From: CAZCDM01 sp964497475
GTDB taxonomy: Bacteria; Planctomycetota; Phycisphaerae; SM23-33
DNA: 35,597 nucleotides
Direction: 5' to 3'
Assembly: GCA_964497475.1 (NCBI GenBank)
Contig: CAZCDM010000004.1
Location: 1 to 35,597 of the forward strand
The position numbers and the translations under genes were made by a program. The notes below the pieces were generated by a model. It searched no databases and had not been told where the DNA came from. It saw only the letters and a program-made list of their open reading frames with translations. Positions 5,978 through 13,243 of the stretch are shown piece after piece. Position 1 is the first letter of the stretch. The number at the start of each line of letters is the position of its first letter.

Positions 5978-8152
5978 ATGTCGCCCTCACCCCCAAGCCC
6001 CGACCCGGCCCGGCCGGCCGATTCGCAACGGACCATCGCCCTGGCGGGCAATCCGAATTGCGGCAAGACGACGATCTTCAACGCCCTGACCGGCGGCCGG
6101 CAGCACGTGGGCAACTACCCCGGCGTGACGGTCGAGAAGAAGCACGGCACCTGCCGCCACGGCCAGACCAGACTCCACGTCGTCGACCTGCCGGGCACGT
6201 ACAGCCTGACGGCCTACTCGGCCGAGGAACTCGTCGCCCGCAACTTCCTCATCCACGAAACGCCCGACGTCGTCATCGACATCCTCGATGCGGGCAATAT
6301 CGAGCGGAACCTCTATCTGGCTGTGCAGATCATGGAACTCGGCGTGCCGCTGGTCCTGGCGCTGAACATGGCCGACGTGGCCCGGCAGCGCGGGCTGGAG
6401 TTTGACCTCGACCTGCTGAGCAACCTCCTGGCCGTGCCGATCATCCCCACCGTCGGCCACAAGGGCACGGGCAAGGCCGAACTGCTCGACGCGGCCGTGC
6501 AACGCGCCAACGAAACCGATCCCGCCCCGCCGCGACACATCGACTACGGCCCGGAGATCGAAGCCGAAATCGCACGCCTCGAAGAACAGATCGCCCAGGC
6601 CAACATCGACCTCCAAACCGTGCCGATACGCTGGCTGGCAATCAAACTTCTCGAAGGCGATACCGAGGTCCGCAACCATTTCGCCAACGACGAACTCATC
6701 GACGCCGCCGACCGCGCCGCTACGCGGCTCGAGTCGATCCTCGGCGACAGCCCCGAAGCCCTCCTCGCCGATCACCGGTATGGCTTCATCTCCGGCGCCT
6801 GCCAGGAGGCCGTCCGAAGCACCGTCGAAAGCCGACACAACCTCTCCGACCACATCGACGCCGTCGTGACCAACCGCATCCTCGGGCTGCCGATTTTCCT
6901 CGGCCTGATGTACGCGGTCTTCCTGCTGACCTTCACCCTCGGCGACCCGATGATGGGCTGGATCGAGGGCGGCTTCGAGTGGCTCGGCCAGGCGCTCAGC
7001 AGCCTCTGGCCCGCCGGCTCGCAAAGCCCCCTCCGCAGCCTGGTCGTCGATGGCATCATCGGCGGCGTCGGCGGCGTGATGGTCTTCCTGCCGAACATCC
7101 TGCTGCTGTTCCTGGCCATCGCCGTGCTCGAAGACAGCGGCTACATGGCCCGGGCGGCGTTCCTCATGGACAAGCTCATGCACAAGATCGGCCTGCACGG
7201 CAAGAGCTTCGTGCCCATGCTCATCGGCTTCGGCTGCAGCGTACCGGCCATCATGGCCACCCGCACCCTCGAGCACCGCCGCGACCGCCTGGTGACCATG
7301 CTCGTCGTGCCGCTGATGAGCTGCGGGGCCCGGCTGCCGATTTACGCCCTGCTGATACCGGCCTTCTTCCCGCAGGCGTGGCACGCGCCGATGCTCTGGA
7401 CGATCTACCTGATCGGCATTGTCCTGGCGATCCTCTGCGCCAAGCTGCTCAAGGCCACCATCCTCCGCGGCGAGACCCCGCCGTTCGTCATGGAACTGCC
7501 CCCCTACCGCATGCCCACGATCAAAAGCGTGGGCCTGCACATGTGGAACCGCGGCGGGGCGTACCTCAAAAAGGCCGGCACGGTCATCCTTGGCATATCC
7601 ATTCTCCTCTGGGCGATGCAGCAATGGCCCCGCCCCGACCAGACCCAGCTCGACGCCTTCGCCCAGCAACGCACCGCCATCGAAAACCAAACCCACCTGC
7701 CTGACGACGCCCGCGCAGCGCAGCTCGCCGCCGTCGATCACGACCAGGCCCGCGCCGAACTGCAAGCCTCCCTGATGGGCCGCGTCGGCCGGGCTATCGA
7801 GCCCGCACTCCGACCGGCCGGGTTCGACTGGAAAGTCTCCACCGCCATGGTCGGCGCCTTCGCCGCCAAGGAAGTCTTCGTCGTGCAGATGGGCATTATC
7901 TACTCCCTCGGCGAGCCCGTCGACGAGGAACCCAAACCCCTGCGGGACAAGCTCCAGGCGAATTACACACCGCTTCAGGGCTTCTGCATCATGCTCTTCT
8001 GCCTGATCAGCGCCCCTTGCATGGCCACCATCGCCATGACCCGCCGCGAGAGCAACTCCTGGCGGTGGGCACTGTTCCAGCTCGCCGGGCTGACGGTGCT
8101 GGCCTGGATCCTCACCGTGATCGTCTACCAGGTCGGCCGACTTCTCTCCTGA
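5978..8152 (+). CDS. feoB: Ferrous iron transporter FeoB
   Basis: This is a full-length 724-aa FeoB, the inner-membrane Fe(II) uptake protein. The N-terminal G domain shows G1 GNPNCGKT (24-31), NYPGVTVE in the switch region, G3 DLPG (70-73) and G4 NMAD (130-133). A helical GDI-like segment follows to about residue 290. The membrane part contains the two Gate motifs: GFGCSVPAIMATRTLE, with the conserved pore cysteine, and SCGARLPIYALLIPAFFP. The C-terminal helix pair (LISAPCMATIAMTRRES, then a long hydrophobic helix) is typical. A charged, alanine-rich insertion (about residues 560-610) lies between membrane segments. It ends at 8152 just before a decayed intergenic patch. Confidence 0.97.
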   Translation: MSPSPPSPDPARPADSQRTIALAGNPNCGKTTIFNALTGGRQHVGNYPGVTVEKKHGTCRHGQTRLHVVDLPGTYSLTAYSAEELVARNFLIHETPDVVIDILDAGNIERNLYLAVQIMELGVPLVLALNMADVARQRGLEFDLDLLSNLLAVPIIPTVGHKGTGKAELLDAAVQRANETDPAPPRHIDYGPEIEAEIARLEEQIAQANIDLQTVPIRWLAIKLLEGDTEVRNHFANDELIDAADRAATRLESILGDSPEALLADHRYGFISGACQEAVRSTVESRHNLSDHIDAVVTNRILGLPIFLGLMYAVFLLTFTLGDPMMGWIEGGFEWLGQALSSLWPAGSQSPLRSLVVDGIIGGVGGVMVFLPNILLLFLAIAVLEDSGYMARAAFLMDKLMHKIGLHGKSFVPMLIGFGCSVPAIMATRTLEHRRDRLVTMLVVPLMSCGARLPIYALLIPAFFPQAWHAPMLWTIYLIGIVLAILCAKLLKATILRGETPPFVMELPPYRMPTIKSVGLHMWNRGGAYLKKAGTVILGISILLWAMQQWPRPDQTQLDAFAQQRTAIENQTHLPDDARAAQLAAVDHDQARAELQASLMGRVGRAIEPALRPAGFDWKVSTAMVGAFAAKEVFVVQMGIIYSLGEPVDEEPKPLRDKLQANYTPLQGFCIMLFCLISAPCMATIAMTRRESNSWRWALFQLAGLTVLAWILTVIVYQVGRLLS

Positions 8153-8191
8153 CGCCGCTGGCTCGCCGTCCGTAAAACTCTGGCCGTGGTG

Positions 8192-8398
8192 AGCGATCGT
8201 GAAAAAGTTCTTTCGGTCCGGTTTGGTGAATCGGCCGTTGCCTTCGGCGAGATTCGTCGCGATCGACATCGCCGCGCGATTCAGTTGGTCGACGAGGAAG
8301 TAGTAGTCCCTCGGAAACTGCTCCGTCAAGCCGGCGACCTGATCGGCGAAGTCGACGGCTTTCTGGTAAACCTGCAGGTTCTCGAACATGAACGCCAT
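8192..8398 (-). pseudogene. Truncated four-helix-bundle (S23-type) gene
   Basis: The minus frame starts MAFMFENLQVYQKAV and runs through DQLNRAAMSIATNLAEGNG to RKNFFTIA. That is the N-terminal 69 residues of the four-helix-bundle protein family first named from 23S rRNA intervening sequences, usually about 120 aa. The expected continuation (a short Gly-Ser-Ala-Gln-Glu segment and the last helices) is missing. After residue 69 the frame carries unrelated sequence and runs antisense into the 3' end of feoB. No frame nearby restores the family pattern, so I read it as a 3'-deleted remnant. Confidence 0.8.
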
Positions 8399-8431
8399 GC
8401 AAAACGCCCTGAAGAAGAAAGTAGAACAGGC

Positions 8432-8530
8432 GAGCAGGAGACCGCAGGTGAGCGGCGTTGCCACCCGTCGCACCTTGGCGGGAAGGACGGCTTGCCTCTT
8501 TCTCCTGCTCTACTGTCTACTGCTCACCTG
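8432..8530. repeat. Pair of short inverted repeats upstream of the broken gene
   Basis: GAGCAGGAG (8432-8440) has its exact reverse complement at 8502-8510, and CAGGTGAGC (8445-8453) has its exact reverse complement at 8522-8530. The two pairs are not nested, so they cannot both form in one simple hairpin. The stretch 8399-8534 holds no gene I can support. Confidence 0.45.
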
Positions 8531-8534
8531 CTCT

Positions 8535-8559
8535 ATTTTTCGCCCGCAGGGCGAAAAAT
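8535..8559 (-). terminator. Perfect 11-bp hairpin, terminator-like (unit 1)
   Basis: Arms 8535-8545 (ATTTTTCGCCC) and 8549-8559 (GGGCGAAAAAT) are perfectly complementary around a 3-nt loop. A-T-rich stem bases replace a separate U tail, so it could terminate in either direction, including feoB transcripts from the left. It directly abuts a copy of the tRNA-Pro 3' end at 8560. Confidence 0.6.
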
Positions 8560-8653
8560 CGGAGCGGCGGGATTGCACTACACGGCGCTTCGTGGAATCC
8601 CTCGCTATGCTGCTTCGCTTCGCTCGCATCAGGATTGCTTCGCAATCCCCGCC
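8560..8653 (-). repeat. tRNA-Pro 3'-end repeat, degenerate copy 1
   Basis: The 15-mer CGGAGCGGCGGGATT (8560-8574) is identical to the 3' end of the intact tRNA-Pro gene at 8851-8865 (the tRNA lies on the minus strand). The remainder of the tRNA is absent. In its place is low-complexity sequence with CTTCG/CGAAG words and a perfect hairpin, GGATTGC (8632-8638) / GCAATCC (8642-8648). The whole element is bounded by the near-inverted arms GGCGGGATTG and CAATCCCCGCC. It has no intact cloverleaf and no protein-like frame. Confidence 0.6.
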
Positions 8654-8655
8654 AT

Positions 8656-8689
8656 AAAAAAAGCCCATCCTTTCGGATGAGCCCTTTTT
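8656..8689 (-). terminator. Rho-independent terminator (unit 2)
   Basis: Read on the minus strand this is a GC stem with one U-G pair and a GAAA tetraloop (8671-8674), with arms 8675-8682 and 8663-8670, followed by a run of seven U. It lies just downstream, in the minus direction, of the second tRNA-Pro 3'-end copy. Confidence 0.75.
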
Positions 8690-8694
8690 CATGT

Positions 8695-8737
8695 CGGAGC
8701 GGCGGGATTTCGCTTCGCGGCGCGTCGCTGCGCTCCG
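8695..8737 (-). repeat. tRNA-Pro 3'-end repeat, degenerate copy 2 (mini tRNA-like)
   Basis: CGGAGCGGCGGGATT at 8695-8709 again matches the 3' end of the tRNA-Pro gene. Here the 5' acceptor partner is also present: CGCTCCG at 8731-8737 pairs perfectly with CGGAGCG at 8695-8701. Read on the minus strand the unit is therefore 43 nt with a 7-bp acceptor-like stem, but it lacks D and anticodon arms. The flank 8738-8807 contains no gene; it includes a T-loop-like GGGTTCAACCC near 8782. Confidence 0.55.
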
Positions 8738-8807
8738 CGTGAACTCTGCGACCTGTGTCCTGCTGCGCAGTCCACGGCCGCGGGTTCAACCCTCACTTCG
8801 TTCGGGC

Positions 8808-8842
8808 AAAAGAAAACCCGCCACAAGGGCGGGCTTTCTTTT
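8808..8842 (-). terminator. Rho-independent terminator of tRNA-Pro (unit 3)
   Basis: Arms 8808-8822 and 8828-8842 pair over 14 bp with one mismatch (core CCCGCC/GGCGGG, then AAA/TTT and AAAAG/CTTTT) around a 5-nt loop. It starts 8 nt past the 3' end of the tRNA-Pro gene on the minus strand and so should end its transcript. Confidence 0.85.
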
Positions 8843-8849
8843 GATCCAA

Positions 8850-8924
8850 TCGGAGCGGCGGGATTTGAACCCGCGACCTCTTGACCCCCAGTCAAGCACG
8901 CTATCCAAGCTGCGCCACGCTCCG
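8850..8924 (-). tRNA. tRNA-Pro (anticodon GGG)
   Basis: Read on the minus strand the gene folds as a full cloverleaf. The acceptor stem is CGGAGCG/CGCTCCG, the D arm contains AGCTTGGATAGC, and the anticodon stem is CTTGA/TCAAG around CTGGGGG, which gives GGG. The T arm is GCGGG-TTCAAAT-CCCGC and the discriminator is A. CCA is not encoded. The plus-strand open frame across it translates to the familiar spurious 'DLNPRPLDPQSS' peptide seen wherever this tRNA is read as protein. Confidence 0.97.
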
Positions 8925-8964
8925 ATACCGGCCGGGGTTTGCCCACGCGGCCGGGAATCGATGC

Positions 8965-8993
8965 AGTGTACCGGGCCGGGGCGGGGCGGTCAA
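8965..8993 (-). promoter_or_regulatory. Promoter of tRNA-Pro
   Basis: On the minus strand TTGACC (8988-8993) and TACACT (8965-8970) are exactly 17 bp apart, with a pure G/C spacer. The tRNA 5' end is 40 bp downstream of the -10 box. Confidence 0.7.
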
Positions 8994-8997
8994 GGAG

Positions 8998-9026
8998 TTT
9001 CGCCAGGGCGGGCCAGCGGGTACAAT
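8998..9026 (+). promoter_or_regulatory. Possible leaderless promoter of the GT-C gene
   Basis: TACAAT at 9021-9026 is a good -10 box, and TTTCGC at 8998-9003, 17 bp upstream, is a weak -35. Transcription would begin about 7 nt after the -10 box, at or next to the A of the ATG at 9033. No Shine-Dalgarno sequence precedes that ATG. Confidence 0.4.
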
Positions 9027-9032
9027 GCGCGG

Positions 9033-10697
9033 ATGCTACTGGATTCGGCAACTCGAACCGGCCGGGCTGAGACCGGGCGCACGGTGCTGCTCTCGCTGCT
9101 GCTACTTCTGGCGGTGCAGGCGATGGCGCGGGTGTGGCTGGCGAGGAACTCGCCCGTCATCGCCAAGGACGGCACGATGTTCATCGCCAGGGCACGGGAG
9201 CTTGACCGCGAAGGGTTTGCGAACATTCAGCAGTGGTATCTCCACCCGGGGTATCCGATGGTGATTGTCCTGGCTCGCAAGGCCGTGCGCGGTGAGGGGC
9301 TCGACGCCTGGATTGCCGCCGCGCGGGGCGTTTCGCTCAATGCGGGCCTGGCTGGTGTGATGGCGGTGTGGTGGTTCGTCTGGCTGTGCTTCGGCGATGC
9401 GACGATTGCGTTCTGGTCGGCGATGCTTCTGGGGCTGGGCCGAAAGTTTGCGGGCCTGGGCGGAGATGGACTCAGCGACGCGATGACCTTTGCCCTGATG
9501 ATGACGGCGGTGTGCATGGTCTTGCTGGCGGGGCGGCGCATTGCGGAACGCTCCTGGGCGGCGATGGGCTGGGCGATCGCGGCGGGTCTGCTGACGGGGG
9601 CGGCCTACTGGGTTCGCCCCGAGGGCCTGGCCGTGGGTCTGATCGCGGGGCTGTTCTGGGTGGCCTTGGTTGTATGGAAACGCCGTGGCGGCTGGATTGC
9701 TCTGGCGTCGCTGGCCGCGGCGGGGCTCTCGGCCGGGCTGGTCATGCTGCCGTACTGCCTGGCCATCGGCGGGCTGACGAAAAAGCTCGCGTGGAGTCAA
9801 TTTGCGTTGGGCTCGGGGACACCGGCTGTTCTGGCCGAGTTGCTCTACCCCATCGAATCGCCGGCAGCGGTGAAGCTCATTTCGCAATGGTTCGAGATGA
9901 TCCACCCGGTGCTGGGTGGGCTGGCGGTTGCGTACCTGCTGCTGTGGGTGATGGGCTACCTCCGGCAGTTTCGTCCGCTGGCGCCGCTTCTGGCCAAGCC
10001 GGCAGGGGAGGCAATCCTGCTGATCGGAATCGTCTGGGTCGTTGTCGTTCCGCCGCTGGTGATGCGGTATCTCCAGGTCGGGGCCATGTCGCATCGCTAC
10101 CTCATTCTGCCGGCTGGGGTGATGGCCGGCTTTGCCGGGGCAGCCCTGGTGTGCCTGGCCCGGCTGATCGCGGTCGCCGCCCATCGCATCCGCCGCCCGG
10201 CCGGCTGGACCGTACTGCTGCTGCCGGTGATGGGCCTGGCCATCGCCGTGGCGATGCTGATTCACACGCTTCGGCCGATGAACCCCAACGACGTCTTCTA
10301 CCGCGATGCCAGCCAATGGGCCCGCAAACAACTCGGCCCGGACGTACCCATCCTCACCAACCGCACCTACCTGAGCTTTTATACTGAATCGCCGGACATA
10401 TTGCGTTCGACGCTGTTCTGGGAGCAGTTGCAGCGACAGGCCCGGACCCAGCCGGCGGATTGGATGCAGGAAGAACTGGCTCGACGCCTCGCCCCAGAGG
10501 GCAGGGAGCCTTTCGATGCGATCCTGCTGGAGCGCACGCCCGGCGAAGAGGACATCGAATCGGCCTTGCTGCGGTGTGGCTTTGTCTTTGACTCCTCGTG
10601 GCGAAAGAGAACCCGCAAGGATCTCCGCCAGGTGGACCTGTACCGGCGCGTGGCCTACCCGCCGCAAACGCAGCCGACTACGAGCCAGCCTCGCTGA
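9033..10697 (+). CDS. GT-C (family 39-like) membrane glycosyltransferase
   Basis: A 554-aa polytopic membrane protein with about ten hydrophobic segments spread over residues 15-420 and a soluble C-terminal part of about 130 aa. The first external loop holds the acidic motif SPVIAKDGTMFIARAREL, matching the catalytic Asp region of lipid-phosphate-sugar dependent GT-C enzymes (ArnT/PMT-like, family 39). WVRPEG in a later loop is also typical. It probably transfers a sugar from a polyprenyl-phosphate donor to an envelope glycan, lipid or protein; the acceptor cannot be told. The last 20 nt overlap the end of the convergent DUF167 gene. The ATG is chosen from the hydrophobic start and the -10 box 7 nt upstream. 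Confidence 0.82.
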   Translation: MLLDSATRTGRAETGRTVLLSLLLLLAVQAMARVWLARNSPVIAKDGTMFIARARELDREGFANIQQWYLHPGYPMVIVLARKAVRGEGLDAWIAAARGVSLNAGLAGVMAVWWFVWLCFGDATIAFWSAMLLGLGRKFAGLGGDGLSDAMTFALMMTAVCMVLLAGRRIAERSWAAMGWAIAAGLLTGAAYWVRPEGLAVGLIAGLFWVALVVWKRRGGWIALASLAAAGLSAGLVMLPYCLAIGGLTKKLAWSQFALGSGTPAVLAELLYPIESPAAVKLISQWFEMIHPVLGGLAVAYLLLWVMGYLRQFRPLAPLLAKPAGEAILLIGIVWVVVVPPLVMRYLQVGAMSHRYLILPAGVMAGFAGAALVCLARLIAVAAHRIRRPAGWTVLLLPVMGLAIAVAMLIHTLRPMNPNDVFYRDASQWARKQLGPDVPILTNRTYLSFYTESPDILRSTLFWEQLQRQARTQPADWMQEELARRLAPEGREPFDAILLERTPGEEDIESALLRCGFVFDSSWRKRTRKDLRQVDLYRRVAYPPQTQPTTSQPR

Positions 10698-10986
10698 GTC
10701 GGGCACGCAGGGCAGAGGCGTTGACCCCCGCGATGCGGAACTCCTTGTGCGGGTTGGCCGGCGCGGAGACCAGCTCGACGGCCGAGGCGGGAACCCCGAT
10801 GGCTCGGGCCAGAATCTTTGCGACGGCCTGATTGGCCCGCCCCTTCTCGGCCGCGGCTGCGGTGGTCACCTTCAGCTCATCGCCAAGCAGCCCTGCAATA
10901 CGATCGCGCGACGCACCGGGCACGACCTTTACCGGCAGGATCGCACCGGCCGGCGTGTCTCGCAAAGCCAGCCCCTCGAGCCTCAC
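10678..10986 (-). CDS. DUF167 (YggU/UPF0235) family protein
   Basis: This 102-aa protein matches the small DUF167 family: LPVKVVPGASRDRIAGLLGD, then LKVTTAAAAEKGRANQAV, the two conserved blocks of the alpha/beta fold. The biochemical role of the family is not established. It starts with GTG, overlapping the leuD stop by 4 nt (GTGA), so it is translated from the leuD message. Its 3' end overlaps the convergent GT-C gene by 20 nt. Confidence 0.9.
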   Translation of the reverse strand: MRLEGLALRDTPAGAILPVKVVPGASRDRIAGLLGDELKVTTAAAAEKGRANQAVAKILARAIGVPASAVELVSAPANPHKEFRIAGVNASALRARLSEAGS

Positions 10987-11546
10987 GACCCGATCATGCC
11001 TTCCTGCCGCGCGTAGGGGAAGATGCCCCCCGCGGCGATGATCTCCGCGGCGTCGCCGAGCGGATCGAGGGCGAATTCCTTGCCCGTGGCGACCTGGCGG
11101 ATCACCGACGCGTCAAGGTCGACCTCGACCTCCTCGCCGGTGGCGAACGTCTCGACAAGTCGCTGCTGGCTGACCAGCGGGGCGCAGTACCCGCCGTTGA
11201 CGCAGTTGCGGTAGAAAATGCGGGCGTAGCTCTCGGCGATGATGCAGCCACAGCCGGCTTCGGCGATGGCCAGCGGCGCGTGCTCGCGGCTCGATCCGCA
11301 GCCGAAGTTCCCCCCGCCGATGACGACGGCGTAGGGGCTCTTGAACTCACCCTCGGGGGTAAAGGGCGTGTTGCCTTCCGGCAGGCCCGCCTGATCGCCC
11401 GGCAGCCCGCTCATGGCGTAGCGGCCGAAGTACTTCCGCTCGGTTTCGTCGGCGGGGTTGTAGCTGAGAAACTCCGCCGGGATGATCTGGTCGGTGTCGA
11501 TGTGATCGCCAACGACATACACCAGGCCGCGTATTTTGCTTTCCAT
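10983..11546 (-). CDS. leuD: 3-isopropylmalate dehydratase small subunit
   Basis: This 187-aa protein is the swivel (small) subunit of isopropylmalate isomerase in leucine synthesis, or of the closely related homoaconitase-type enzymes. Diagnostic parts are VVGDHIDTDQIIPAEFL near the start, GGGNFGCGSSREHAPLAI and ESYARIFYRNCVNGG. It needs a LeuC large subunit, which is not in this window. Two ATGs occur, at 11552 and 11546. AAGGAG is 1 nt from the first but 7 nt from the second, so I chose 11546. The archaeal-type short form (no long N-terminal extension) is common in planctomycetes. Confidence 0.93.
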   Translation of the reverse strand: MESKIRGLVYVVGDHIDTDQIIPAEFLSYNPADETERKYFGRYAMSGLPGDQAGLPEGNTPFTPEGEFKSPYAVVIGGGNFGCGSSREHAPLAIAEAGCGCIIAESYARIFYRNCVNGGYCAPLVSQQRLVETFATGEEVEVDLDASVIRQVATGKEFALDPLGDAAEIIAAGGIFPYARQEGMIGS

Positions 11547-11710
11547 GGTCATGCTCCTTGTTCGGCGGAGTGTAGCCGATCTGGTGTGAAATGTATAGCG
11601 CGGGTCGGCTGCGTCGGCGCCGGTGCGTACAATTTTTCTAGGGAGACCGCCCGCCGCAGGCCGACATATATCAACGTCTGTCCACGAACTCCCCAATTGA
11701 GGATTCCACC

Positions 11711-12268
11711 ATGAAACATGTGCATCTGCTTACGATTCTGTTGCTGTCCTGCCTGGTTCTTACGTCCCTCGGCTGTGAGATGAACTGGCCCGGCCAGGAC
11801 GACGATGCCTCCGACGGCCCGTCGACCACGAGCAAGACTGCCCCGAAACAATCGGCCGCGCCGACCAACCAGGGCCATAACCTCACCGTCCGCATCAACG
11901 GCAAGGCCACCCAGCCCGGCCCCGTCGTTGGCGGCGAGCAGATCTGGACCGCCGCACCGGCCACGGCCGCCCCGACGCTGCACTTCACCGCCAATACCGA
12001 CGTCCTCGGGCCGATCAACCAGTCCGCTATCGCGATTCACCCGCAGAACGGCCAGGCCGTCGTCCGCGAAGATGTCTGGCAGTACACGGGCACCTCCACC
12101 CTCGGGCCAGACAAGGACATCCGCCTCAACCGCTTCACGCACATCACGCCCGATCGCCAGATGCACACGAACCTGCCCGGGCTGCCGGCCGGCAACTATC
12201 GGCTGATCCTCACCGTGCGCGGCGAGAAGGATTTTGACCACCAGGCCATCGACCTGACGATCGAATAG
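11711..12268 (+). CDS. Hypothetical lipoprotein
   Basis: The 185-aa product has a short signal peptide ending in the lipobox LTSLGC, so Cys22 should be lipidated. An acidic, Ser/Thr-rich linker follows, and then a beta-rich domain (HNLTVRINGK, then HFTANTDVLGPINQSAIAI, and LPAGNYRLILTVRG near the end). The final part resembles an immunoglobulin-like or cohesin-like beta sandwich but I cannot name a family. A GAGGA ribosome site sits 7 nt before the ATG. It is divergent from leuD, with a 164-bp gap that must hold both promoters; I could not identify either with confidence. Confidence 0.8.
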   Translation: MKHVHLLTILLLSCLVLTSLGCEMNWPGQDDDASDGPSTTSKTAPKQSAAPTNQGHNLTVRINGKATQPGPVVGGEQIWTAAPATAAPTLHFTANTDVLGPINQSAIAIHPQNGQAVVREDVWQYTGTSTLGPDKDIRLNRFTHITPDRQMHTNLPGLPAGNYRLILTVRGEKDFDHQAIDLTIE

Positions 12269-12337
12269 TCACCGAGAGATCGCAGTCTTGCCTGTTCGTT
12301 AGGCGTGATTTGTGTTACCCTCCCCCCGGAGGTGAAC

Positions 12338-13132
12338 ATGAACCCTATCGATCTGTACTGGTTTTCCGGCACGGGCAATACGCTGCTGGTCGCCCGGGCC
12401 ATGCGCGATGAATTCCTCGCCGCCGGCGTGGACTGCACGCTCCGCCGGCTGGACGACGCCGACCCCACCGCCATCGACCCGACCCGGACGCTGGGGCTGG
12501 CCTGCACGGTGGCCTGCCAGACAACCTACCCGCCGGTGTGGAACTTCGTAGAAGCTCTACCGGCCGTGGAGGGCACGGATGCGTTTCTGGTCGACACGAT
12601 GGCCAAAGCGTCCGGCGGCATCCTCGGGCCGATGCGAAAGGCCTTTGCGGAGCGCGGCTTCACGCCGCTGGGCGCGCGGGAAATCGTCATGCCCAGCAAC
12701 TTCCTGATGAAAGACCTCAACGCGGAAAAGAACCGCCGCACTATCGCCGCCGGGCAGGACAAGGCGCGCGACTTCGCACGGGAGCTGCTGGCCGGCTCGG
12801 CGACGTGGCGGCCACCGAGTGTGATGCAGTCGATTCTCTGCGCGTCGGGCCGATGGCGCAGTTGCTGGTGGCTGGTCCGGCGGATGAACCGCCTCAGCGT
12901 GGACGAGTCCAAATGCACCCGCTGCGGGTTGTGCGAGAGGCTCTGCCCGGTCCACAACATCACCCGCCCGGAAGGGTTGCCGGTCTTCGGCACGGAATGT
13001 ATCGCCTGCCAGCGCTGCCCCTGCTTCTGCCCGACCGGCGCGATCCGCATCGGCAAGGGCAAGGCGGTCTACCCCGCGCCGGTCTCCGCTGCGGATATCC
13101 TCGACGAATCTCGCGACGCACCGGGCCAGTGA
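12338..13132 (+). CDS. EFR1-type flavodoxin/4Fe-4S ferredoxin fusion
   Basis: A 264-aa cytoplasmic redox protein. The N-terminus YWFSGTGNTLLVARAM is the FMN phosphate-binding loop of a flavodoxin fold, covering about 1-160. The C-terminal third carries two 4Fe-4S motifs: Cys193, Cys196, Cys199, Cys203 (CTRCGLCERLCP) and Cys221, Cys224, Cys227, Cys231 (CIACQRCPCFCP). Cys229 is an extra cysteine inside the second motif. This arrangement matches the EFR1 family of unknown electron partners. The start is fixed by GGAGGTG 4-5 nt before the ATG. Confidence 0.9.
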   Translation: MNPIDLYWFSGTGNTLLVARAMRDEFLAAGVDCTLRRLDDADPTAIDPTRTLGLACTVACQTTYPPVWNFVEALPAVEGTDAFLVDTMAKASGGILGPMRKAFAERGFTPLGAREIVMPSNFLMKDLNAEKNRRTIAAGQDKARDFARELLAGSATWRPPSVMQSILCASGRWRSCWWLVRRMNRLSVDESKCTRCGLCERLCPVHNITRPEGLPVFGTECIACQRCPCFCPTGAIRIGKGKAVYPAPVSAADILDESRDAPGQ

Positions 13133-13179
13133 CACCCCGCCCGGCCGCGTGTCGCAACAGCCTACGCCCCGGCTGGCGC

Positions 13180-13200
13180 GAACCCCGGCTGGCGGGGTTC
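13180..13200. terminator. GC-rich hairpin between convergent genes
   Basis: GAACCCCG (13180-13187) and CGGGGTTC (13193-13200) pair perfectly around a 5-nt loop, in the gap between the convergent EFR1 and flgC genes. There is no T run on either side, so it may slow or protect transcript ends rather than act as a classic terminator. Confidence 0.4.
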
Positions 13201-13243
13201 CAATCCCGCCAGCTCACCCAGCCGCTCGCCGCACGACGCCCCC

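Noticed and set aside
5987..8473. 828-codon minus frame running antisense through feoB
   Set aside because: Only its first part (from 8398) is a real family remnant; the rest is antisense to feoB, whose motifs are unmistakable.
8581..8650. CRISPR-like array in the CTTCG-rich patch
   Set aside because: Words such as GCTTCG recur, but there are no equal-length spacers or long identical repeats.
8850..8924. tRNA-Pro as an integration site of a resident mobile element
   Set aside because: No integrase, phage or conjugation gene lies on either side within the window; only short repeats of its 3' end are present.
8691..9032. Plus-strand coding extension upstream of the GT-C gene
   Set aside because: It translates through the tRNA-Pro gene and its terminator, giving the well-known spurious tRNA peptide. 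The gene starts at 9033.
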